Part shown: one piece after another, positions 55,203 through 64,000 of the stretch
Position numbering within the stretch: the first letter of the stretch is position 1
Layout of the letters: the number at the start of each line of letters is the position of its first letter
Source of the DNA: Eutreptiella sp. 'Long Island Sound 2002'
Lineage: Eukaryota > Euglenozoa > Euglenophyceae > Eutreptiales > Eutreptiaceae
Direction: 5' to 3'
Length of the DNA stretch: 64,000 nt
Assembly (NCBI GenBank): GCA_964036045.1
Contig: OZ038382.1
Location: 142,674,961-142,738,960, forward strand
Translations under genes and position numbers: made by a program
The notes under the pieces: generated by a model
What the model saw: the letters and a program-made list of their open reading frames with translations, nothing else
Databases searched by the model: none
What the model was told of the DNA's origin: nothing

Positions 55203-58200
55203 TTGCGGCGGCCTCGGATCGGAGCCCCGACGGACCCTCGCCTCATCGCGTACCTAGCCTGTGCGGAGCCCAACATCGCCCACCTGCAAGAGGCGGGCAC
55301 GCAGTTTGCCGCCGCGTGGCTGGCTGGCCTGCCGTACCGCGTGTGCGTGGGGCCCCCTCTTCCGGGGGGGGGGGGGCTGGTCACCCCTAGTGCACGCCCG
55401 CCTGCTGAGCAGGTCCCAAGTCTGCAAACATGCCCAGGAGCATAGCCTCAGCGTGCGTGTAGAGCCCGCCCGGGGCGCGGTGCTGGCAGCAGTCAACTTG
55501 CACCTCCCACCGGCCTGCCAGCGGTCCGACGCACGGCCGTCGTCGGCGACGCCTCCGCTTTCCTGCATGGCAGGGTCCAGTGTCAAGATCGTGGCCGGCG
55601 ACCTTAAGAAGGCCCAAGGCCGCCGCGGGGGGAGGACGGCTCTCCAAGGCCTGGGCCCGAAAGGCCCGCTGGCCGGGTTCCGGGCCCCGTACCGGCCGGG
55701 CGACCCGACGAAAGCAGTCTGGCTTGTGGGGCGCCCCTCGGAGCGCGAGCAGGACTAGGTCCTCGTGGGCCCGGAGACACCGTGCGTGGGGGCCGACAAG
55801 GTCCTGCTCCCCGGTCTCAGCACCAGCGGATGGTGCAATGCGACCTGGTGTTCGCGGAACGCGTCTTCGCAGCGGCAGACCCGTCCTGCCGCCGCTTCCG
55901 CTGGTCCCAGCTCGGGCCGGAGCGGCAGGCACCCGCGGCGGCAGCGGCCTCATTGGCCCTGTTGTGGTCGGCCCACGCCCGCTTGACCCCAGATGGGACG
56001 GTTCAAGCGGTGTGGGCCGCCCTGGATGGCCTGGTGCCCTCCCAGAAGGATTCCTGGCGCCCCCCAGACCGGGACGTCCTGCGGGCGGCCCAGGAACTCG
56101 ACACGGGCGCCGGGTCGGCGACAGCGGACGCGGTCCAGGCCTAGTGGCAGGAGCGCCAAGACGCGGCGTACGGGGCCCTCCTGCGCGTGGAGAAGGCCAA
56201 GCTAGCTGGGGTGGCCCTGACATCCCAGACGGGACGGACACTGAGCCTCCGCTCGCCCAAGTTCCGCCTCCTCACTGAGGTCAGCCCCGACGGCGTCCGC
56301 TTCCCGGACACGCTGGAGGCCTTCCAGGATGAGCTACTCCGCCAGGCGCAGGAGCTGCATTGCGGCCATGCGGGCCTCCTGCTGGACCTCTCGCGCCTCC
56401 AAGCCCCCGTGCGCCCGGGCGACCCCGCGGACGACCCTGCCTTCATCTCGTGCATGCGCGCGGCGCTGCCCCGGCCACGGGAGCCGCCGGTCGCGAGGGC
56501 CCCGCTAACATACCACGACATGGAGCAAGCTGTGAAAAAGGGCTTCCCGGCCACGTCCCTCGACGAGCTGCCACAGCCCCTGGTGTCCGCCCTGCCGGGC
56601 TTCGGCCTGCGGGTACTAGTGGGTGTCCTGGAGGCCCTCGCGTCGGGGACCCCCAGCCGGCTGCTCTCGGCGGTACTCCAAGAAACTCCCGGCGTGGCTG
56701 GTGCGCAACAGCCGGCCCGTCATGCTGGAGCCCTACCTCCGGCGGCTGGAGACAGGCGTTGTGCATGATCGCCGGGTCACCCAGCGGGAGCTCAGGCGCG
56801 CCATCCCCCCGGAGCACTTTGCCTATCGGCAGCAAATGTCAAGCAAGACGCTAGCCCTGGCCTGCCGCTGGCTGTTGGCCGGCTGGGCCATCAAGCACGG
56901 GGAGGTCTGGTCGGACGACTGGGATGAGGCGAATGCCTTCTGCAATCCCGACCGCGAGGCTGCCGGGGCGTGGGATCACGAGGCCCCAGAGGAGTCTTTG
57001 TCGCCCTGGCTCCAGCGCTTCTACGATGGGCTCCACGTGTGGGTGGCCTCCCCATACGGTCTGGCGGGCCCTTACAAGCTACGCCATGGCGGTGCCCAGG
57101 GCGACAGCCAGGGCGTGGGATATTTCTCCAAGATCTCAAAGAAGCGGACGGAGTGCCTCCGCCACGCGGTCCGCGAAGGACTCTACCCCGAGGACCAACG
57201 CCTTGGCGCGCCGGACCCAGTGCCCTACGTCCCGCGGCAACCCGCCGCCCCGCCCCCGCCCCCCACGGCTTCCTCCACGAGGTTGCCTTCAGCGACGACC
57301 ACCGCCACTTCGCCCTCAGGGGGTGGGGTCTGGCCTTGCTGATGGGCATCTGTGCGGTCACGTGCGCGGCTGCCTGCGGCTCGGTGCAGGTGGGAAACTG
57401 AAGGTGTACCACCTCGTCCTACGCCATCGCCGGCTGCACTACGCCCCAGGGACTCTGCCCACGACCCTGGGCCCGCTCCCGCTGCAGTCAGGGGGCTTCA
57501 TGCTCACCGGGGTACCCGTGGTGATGGGCGAGCACCCGGGCCCGCAGATTGCCAAAGCACAGGCAAGCCTGGCGAAGATCAAGTGCGCGCTCTACCACCT
57601 GCGCCCGGCCTACGTGCTCGTCCTCCGTATCGTCCTCGCGTACGTCATCTCGGCCCTGGACTATGTCTACGAGGCCATGCCAGCCCGCCAGACGCGCCTA
57701 CGCCACACCCAGTGGGTAGTGGAAAGGACCCTGACCAGGGCGCTGCGGGTGCCGCGTAACGTGCCCAGGACCCTCCTGTGGATGCCCGTTGCCGGCGGGG
57801 GCTTTGGCTTCCCCCTCCTGTACAGCCGGATGTGTCTCCAGCACGTTCTAGGGTACCTCAGGGCCATGGATTCGCGCAGTGTGCTTGTTCGCGCGAAAAC
57901 ATCTGCGCCCTCAGCCACCCGAACCACTGGAAAGGCCTGGACTACCCAGACCAAGAACGCCTGCTCCACACCATGGCCAAGACCCACCTGGAGGTGCACG
58001 TTCTCCCAGCTGCAATGGCACAGCCTGCGGCCGTGGACACCCGGGTGTACAGGCCGTACGAGTCCGGAGGGGTCCTCTTGGCCGCGGATGGAGCGATGGA
58101 GACCACGCCGGACAGCGACAACCTGGGCTGGGGCGCGCTGGTGGCGGACGCCGCGGGGGTCCTTGCCACCGTCGCCTCCGGGGTCATGACGCGGGCCGCC

Positions 58201-59656
58201 AGCCCCTGGGCCGCTGAATGGGCAGGCAAGCTGGAGGCGTGGCGCCTCGCCGCGTCGCTGGGGGTCGCCCCCGCGGCAGTCCAGTACGTCGGGGGTGACT
58301 GCACCTCCGCCACCCTCGGCAGTGACGGGGGCGTCCCCTCCCAGTCCCCCTGGGTAGACAGGGTACATGTCGCCTTCGCCGAAGCCCTGGGGCGCGGCCG
58401 TCCTCACCTTATGTGCCTGCGCAGCACAACACCCAGTGGTCCAGCCTCCTATCAGACCTCCAGACGCACACCCCCGACCTGGCGGCGATAGGCCTGGGCA
58501 TGGCGCGCGAGGGCACGTACCCACTTCCGAGCGCGCTGGATGGGACGGCCCAGCTATTCTCGTCGCGCCGCCTGGTGACGGCAGTCCCCCGCGAGATGGA
58601 TCGCCTCTACGCCCAGCTGGCGGCCCCATCCGTCACCTTCGTCCGGGGCCCGCCAAAGGACGACCAGCTCTTGATCGAAGGGGAAGTGCCCACAAAGGGC
58701 CGCCGATTTGCGGCCTGGATGCGCATGGCACCCTCGACCCACACCTCAGCGCACGCGGAGTTCCACTGCGCGTATTGCTCACAGCCCTACAAGGGCTGGG
58801 GGGATCACATGGTCCACTCCTGCCCGGTGGTGCTCGCGGCAGCCTTGACCGGTTTCAGGGCCATGTGCGCGCTGCTGCAGTCCCGGGGCCACGCCGTATG
58901 CTGGTGCGATTCCCTGGGAGCCACGGTGTACGACAAGGCGGGCCACACCTCGTATTGGACGCTAGTGCGGGACGAGGACGTGGTTGTACAGTCCGAGAGC
59001 GCCGAATGGGACGTGGCCGTCACGTGGTCTGGACTCCTGTGGGCCGTGGCCCCGCAGCCCTGGCCCGCCCGCGAGCGTGCCGCCCTAACGGCGGGATACC
59101 TCCGGGCTGTGGCGGACTGCGTGGTACTTCCACCATCCGCCCGGTGGTCGCGCCTGATGCGGGCCGGGGGGGTCGGGTGGCCGGTGGGCCTGTCCCGCCC
59201 CCTCGCAGACACGGGCACCCTACTGCGCTACGCCTTGGGCGAGTCCGCGTGCTAGGTGGCAGGACCGTGCCCAGAGCTGGTGGGCCGCGGAGTCCCCGTG
59301 TCCGTGCTGGACCCATCGGAACGCAGGGCGTGCCCAGACGTGCTCCTCAGCGTCGGCGCCCCACCGTCCCTGCGGGGTGCCGTCCCAGAGGTGGTCTTGG
59401 CCCCGCCCGCAACCAGCCGGGCACTGTTCCCGGGCTTCACCCTCCAGCCACTCGGCCACGGGCCCCTGCTCGCGTTCCCGGCGGGCGCGGCGCCACCCGG
59501 CCTCCTCGCGGCCCTTTGGGCCTTCTTCCCCGTGGAGGAGGCGCCCCCGGGGGACCTGCCGGGGGAGGGTGACAGTCCCGAGCCCCAGGCAGGCGATCTT
59601 GATCTGGGCCTGGAGCTTGACGCCGACAAGGACGACGAGAACCTCCTAAGCTAGTC
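55203..59656 (+). pseudogene. LINE-like element ORF2: endonuclease, RT, RNase H, CCHC
   Basis: Endonuclease-like segments are AHLQEAGTQF (Glu near 55290), AVNLHLPPAC, VAGDLKK (Asp near 55600) and PYRPGDPTK. RT has RNSRPVMLEPYLRR, motif A DEANAF (Asp at 56923), motif B GGAQGDSQG (near 57097) and motif C FSDD (57288-57299). RNase H follows: LLAADGAM (Asp at 58087), AAEWAGKLEA (Glu at 58216), GGDCTSA (Asp at 58297) and PAQHNTQWSSLLSD (58416-58457). A CCHC finger C-x2-C-x9-H-x4-C lies at 58767-58823. About seven frame changes and three in-frame TAG codons (55756, 56142, 59253) break it. One frame change falls at a G homopolymer near 55370, so sequencing error cannot be excluded for some. It is otherwise a dead or recoded non-LTR retrotransposon. 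Confidence 0.85.
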
Positions 59657-60275
59657 GCCCCCCCCCCCCCCTCCCTCTCCCTTCAACCCCCTCCCCCCCC
59701 CTCTCGCCCCCAAAGCCCTGGGTGTTGTGGTGCACAGTGGACGAGAACCCCAACCCTCCGCCCGGGGCGGCGGTTTCACAGCTCACCCATAGCCCCTCAA
59801 TTGGTAACGGGGCGGGGGTGGGCCGCAGTGGCGCAACGCCCACCGCTGCCTCCGCCTGTGCTGATGTGCGCAGGGGTGGCGGCCCAATCCCCCCCACCAG
59901 TGCTGGCATGCACATAGGTGGCGAGCATCCCCCCACCCTAGGCTGATGGCACAAGGTGGTGGCCCTGCCCCCAACTCCCAGCAGCCGTGCATGGCGCCCT
60001 GCCGAGCCCTCCGCACCCCCCCCCCACTCCACCCCCCCTGCCTGCCCGCCCCCCCCCCCCCAAGCAGGATGCGCGCGTCCCCCTCCCCCCTCCCCCTGCT
60101 CACCCAACCCGCGGCACGGCGACAGGCGTGCCCCCCCTGGCCCGCAGATGCGGCGGTGTGTGCACTGCATGCATGGCCGGCACATATGCAGAGTCCTCAG
60201 GACAGCCATCAAGCGCCCCCCAGGCGGTCTGTGAGCCTCAAGATCGGCCCTTAAATCAAATCAAATCAAATCAAA
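59657..60275 (+). mobile_element. Putative 3' UTR and (AAATC)n tail of the LINE
   Basis: A GC-rich, C-run-rich, non-coding stretch follows the last ORF2 stop. It ends in TTAAATCAAATCAAATCAAATCAAA (four AAATC units from 60253). Several LINE clades end in a short tandem repeat instead of poly(A), so this microsatellite may mark the element's 3' end. Confidence 0.4.
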
Positions 60276-61200
60276 CCCCCCCCACCTCTTCCCCCCCCCA
60301 AAACCTTCCCCCCTCTACCTTCCTAGTCCTACTTGCCCCCCCCCCCCCACGACCCCCCATCTGCGTGACCCCAGTATAAAAACCCTCAGGATGGTAGCTG
60401 TGGGACGGATTGCCCACACGCAATGCCAGCCCCGAAATCAGTTGTGATGCGTCGTGTTTGTCGTGCCACCGCGTGACTCCTCTCGTGCCATCGTGGCCCT
60501 TGTTCCAGCTCTACTCCACCCGTGCGGTGCACTCTTTTTCCTCGTCGCCGTGTCTCCAAGGGTTGAGTGCCGCACTCCAGGTGCGTCCCTCCCCCTTGCG
60601 CAGCCCCCTCCTATCAACAGTGGACGCGTCGTCCTACTACCAGCTCTGGCCAGTCGTCGACCTCGCTGTAGCAATCTTCCACGCCGCTACGCGGAGATTA
60701 CGACGGGGACTGCATTCCACATATCTGCCACTCTACGTGACGCCTTGTGCAGGGGTATCATGGACCTTTTCCCGCGACGCTCCACCGGTGAGCCCCGCTC
60801 GCCTAAACGCGCTGTGGGTCACAGCCGCGCACCGGCGCGGCGCTCCCCTTGCACCCCCGTCCTCGTGAGTCCTGGGACCCCAACCCGTTGACGCGCTCCG
60901 TCGGGCGGCCCCGTGTTGATCTGCGCTCTCGCGCCATGGAGTTTGTTTCGTTGCACCATGGCCACACTCGTGGCACATGATGCTTTTCTTTGGCACCCAG
61001 ACCAATGGTTGCCACCCCTGCCATCCTGCGTTGCTCTCGCAACCCCTCTGCCCCACCCCCTCTTCTGTGTCTCGCGGCCACAGGGCACCCGCCCCCTTTT
61101 CGCTACAGCGCACCATGTCTGACCACTCATCGCAATCCTAGGACCCCCCCCCATCTCCTGAAGCTAATGGAGGCAGAGCCCTCTGCCCGGGCTCATTCCC
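60276..61200. other. GC-rich stretch between LINE remnants
   Basis: Short, overlapping frames without domains. A C14 run lies near 60338. It could be the degraded 5' part of the following remnant. Confidence 0.4.
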
Positions 61201-61201
61201 C

Positions 61202-62680
61202 ATGTTCCTGATGGATATTGCCCACTCCGCCAGTGTGCGGCCCCCCTCCTTACAGGCAATGCCTGTGCTGGACGCCATGGCCGCCTCGGCCATGCAAGCC
61301 ATCGCACGCTGGGCCCTTACAGCCTCTGCCCTTTTCCTCCAGGACGTCCCGGAAAGAGGAATTGGCATCCCCCCAACTCCGGTTACCGGATACGCCCACT
61401 TCCTCAGTGTCTACATCCAGCACCTCAATCACCAAAACCCCTTGGTCCGCCGTTCTATGCGCCATGGGCTCCTCGCCGCCCCTTGCTGTTTCCATCCCAG
61501 GCAACCGTGCCTCACCGCGGGCCTCGGGCTTCGCTGTGCCGCCCGCCCCACTGACCATGACCTGTTCTTCGCCCTAAGCCACCAATGTGACATCTCCATC
61601 CACCTCCCCCCCGCAAAAGTCCTACCCGAGCACCCCCCTCACGTGATGGCCCCATCCTCCTCCGACCTCGAAGTCCACGACACTCATGCGTGGATGATCG
61701 CGGGCCACCGCGACGCGGGCGACGCGCACAAGGCAGGGTGGCCGCGAGTGTCTTCCCGCCCCACCCCCACGACTGGCAAAGCCCCGCGCATTGCCCGTTG
61801 CCACGCGATTCCCGCCACCATCCCCACATTTTCCTGGATCCCGGAGAACTACGGCATCCTTCATGATGCTTCGTGGTGCCCAAAGTCCCTGGTGGAGCCG
61901 TGGTGGTGTTCTGCCCCAGTATGCTGCGGTTCCAAATATACCCCGTCAACATCCCCCTGAAAGTGGACAATGCCTACGGCGGAGTTGTACACGGCATGGG
62001 TTGCCCTCTCCGCCCGAGGTCCCTCTACTGACCCTACCTTCACCTTCCAATCCAGCTCGTGGCACTTTGCCGATGTCAAGGGGTACATAACGGCTCAAGA
62101 GCGGCAACAGACGGACGACTCTTTACAAGGGGACCTGTCAGTGCGTGCCGCACGTTGGCCCGCGGTCAGCCTCCCCCTCGCCACCTCTACTCCCACATTG
62201 CTGGCACCTGGCTTGACACCCTATTGGACCAGGCGGACGCAGGGCTCTTCGCCAAGGACTGCCCGGCTACGGTGGGATGGCTAGACCCCATACAGGAACC
62301 ACGGATCTGCTTCTCCCATGTTGGCCTCGAAGTCCACGACGCCCTGCCCCATGCCCGTCAAGCCCTTCTCGTCTCCCACCACGCTGCCTCCGGATCCCCC
62401 CTACCGCAACGCAACCCCGCCCTCACCGAATACGCCACCGCCGCCAGGCGTGGCCTCCTTTCACGGGGTGTCCACCTGGCTACCACTGGCCTTCGCCTTT
62501 CCCTATTCGCCCCCCCCCCCCCGGGTCACGCCTTGCCCCCTCTGCCTCCAGCCCGCCCCTGGTGAACATGTCCTATCCTGCCCGCTTGACCCTCTGCTCC
62601 GCGCCCACTACCATCGGTGGCTCGCGGCCCGACTCTCCCAGAGATGTCATGCCTGGCATCACTATGCGTCCACAGCCTAG
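61202..62680 (+). pseudogene. Third LINE-like remnant: RNase H and CCHC finger
   Basis: Three successive frames together give an RNase H domain: ILHDASW (first Asp at 61865), AELYTAWVALSARG (Glu at 61982), and SHIAGTWLDTLLDQADAG (His at 62194), the closing helix of retroelement RNase H. A CCHC finger, CPLCLQPAPGEHVLSC, lies at 62534-62581 and is followed by a Trp/Arg-rich helix. Frames change near 61960 and 62060 and again before the finger. It is a different subfamily from the element at 55-59 kb, since the motifs differ in sequence. No RT is seen. Confidence 0.65.
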
Positions 62681-63089
62681 GCAGTCCTCATCCTCTGGGG
62701 CAACGAGCCCTTCCTGCTGCCCATAGAGAGCTCCCCAGTCCATGACTCTCTCCCTACTTATACCGTCAGGCGCCTTGGTGCTATCTCCTCGCCACACCGA
62801 GATGCCCTCCAACACCGGGGGTTACGGCCAGCCAACCTGCGTCGCCTCCTCTGCGACGTCGTGTTCACCACCATCCTCCTACAAAAACGACACGCGGTGC
62901 CCATCCTGCCCCTCGCTAGCAACTACTCCCCCCGAAGGGGGGCCCCATGGACAAGACCCTCGTTAACAACCCTCCACCACAATGGTACCACGTTACCAAC
63001 CGGTCCCCCGCGCCTCGGGCTACCAGGTGGCCGGCCTGGGACGTCATCCTCAGCCTATGGTTGTCGGGAGAGGGTGGACACCAGGCAGT

Positions 63090-63656
63090 TAGCACGCCCC
63101 GGCTGTGGCCGTTGTGCGCCAGCTGGGGCGGGGGAGAAGCTACCTGGCGGCAAGGACGCCCCAGCTGTAGCCGGTCTGCGTTAGCCGGGGCGCGAGGGAG
63201 CGTGGACATGGACATGCAAGCCCCGCCTGTGGCCGTTCTCTGCTAGCCGGGGCTGGAGGGAAGATACCGGGCAACTAGGGCGCCATGGCTCTAGCCGCTA
63301 TGTGTCAGCCGGGCAGGAGGGTGTGCGGGCTAGGGACATGCACGCCCCGGCCGTGGCCGTTCTACGCTAGCCAGGGCGGGGGGGAAGACACCTGGCCGCC
63401 AGCATGCCCCGGCTGTGGCCGGCGTGCGTTAGCAGGGGCAGGGGGAGGGAAGATACCTGGCAGCTAGCACGCCCCGGCTGTAGCCGGTTTGCGTTAGCCG
63501 GGGTGGGGAAGAGCGTGGACGAGGGACATGCACGCCCTGGCTGTGGCAGTTCTGCGCTAGCGGGGGCTGGAGGGAGGACACCTGGCAGCCAGCACGCCCC
63601 AGTTGTGGCTGGTCTGCGTGAGCCAGGGCAAGAGGGACGATACCTGGAAGCGAGGG
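63090..63656 (+). repeat. 62-65-bp minisatellite, about nine units
   Basis: Each unit starts GCACGCCCCGGCTGTGGCCG or a variant and contains GCGYTAGCCGGGGC. Two alternative tails occur, GAAGATACCTGGCAGCTA-type and GAGCGTGGAC...GGACAT-type, partly alternating. It borders the GC-rich end of the window. Confidence 0.85.
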
Positions 63657-64000
63657 CTGGGCGGGGCGTGGGGGGTGGGTGGGTTGGTTTTGGTGGCCTC
63701 GCCACGAGAGGGGGGGCAGGGGGGCGTCAAAAGGCCCGCCCCCGATGTATTGGTCCCCTACTGCGGTCCAGCCTACGGCCTGCCTCCTCGCTTTGTGGTG
63801 GCTTAAATTTGGGCCGACAGAGGGGGAGGTAGGGGGGGGAGGCAAGGAGGGGAATGGGGGGGGGGGGATGAGGGGGTGCTGGGTGTACCCCGGCTCTCTA
63901 CCGCGGCTCCAGGTAAGGGGGGGAGGTTGGCGGGGTGAGGCAGAAGGCGTGGGAAGTAGACGGTGCATACACAAGGCGGTGCACACACAAGGCGGTGCGC
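63657..64000. other. G-rich window end
   Basis: G-rich low-complexity DNA. ACACAAGGCGGTGC is repeated at 63970 and 63986. No gene recognised. Confidence 0.5.

Overview
This is a eukaryotic nuclear window with very few genes and many repeats. The one convincing host gene is a split leucyl aminopeptidase (peptidase family M17) on the minus strand. Three exons are visible, at 54681-54366, 50457-50237 and 31724-31221. They are separated by introns of about 3.9 kb and 18.5 kb, and the N-terminal exons are not visible. All three acceptors read AG|G and the long intron starts with GC instead of GT. Long repeat-filled introns, GC donors and a G after the acceptor are typical of dinoflagellate genes, and GC donors are also common in some other algae. 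I therefore read the source as a large-genome protist alga, possibly a dinoflagellate. That is an inference and not proven.

Layout. 1-7.6 kb is GC-rich and holds a decayed non-LTR (LINE-like) element, with RNase H and zinc-finger remnants and long low-complexity frames. 7.6-8.47 kb holds a small gene with a 2OG-Fe(II)-dioxygenase-like double-stranded beta-helix domain. A complete Ty3/gypsy chromodomain retrotransposon (8473-19801, minus strand) splits it, and the last codons of the gene reappear at 19808-19872. 20.5-22.1 kb is a GC-rich triplicated repeat, and 22.36-23.04 kb is a Ty1/copia RNase H remnant. 23-31 kb is mostly non-genic, with a MITE-like element, two AATTCG-rich patches and a 168-bp duplication.

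31.2-54.7 kb is the aminopeptidase locus. Its introns hold a 447-bp tandem repeat, a roughly 1.15-kb satellite (32.7-48.7 kb, interrupted by a 3.1-kb insert), two arrays of an 85-bp hairpin-rich satellite (45.3-46.1 and 51.3-53.0 kb), poly(A/T) palindrome clusters, and fragments of possible genes (a CCCH zinc finger, an RS-type segment, a short secreted-type protein).

55.2-60.3 kb is a second LINE-like element with recognisable endonuclease, reverse transcriptase, RNase H and CCHC regions, broken by frameshifts and three TAG codons. 61.2-62.6 kb holds a third, related remnant. 63.09-63.66 kb is a dimeric minisatellite.

The most informative observations are these. The gypsy insertion can be reversed on paper with a target-site duplication that restores the host reading frame. 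Gag and protease are separated by an in-frame UGA followed by CGG, a known readthrough context. The LTRs carry a tRNA-like pol III promoter segment. An 18.5-kb GC-AG intron hosts whole satellite arrays.
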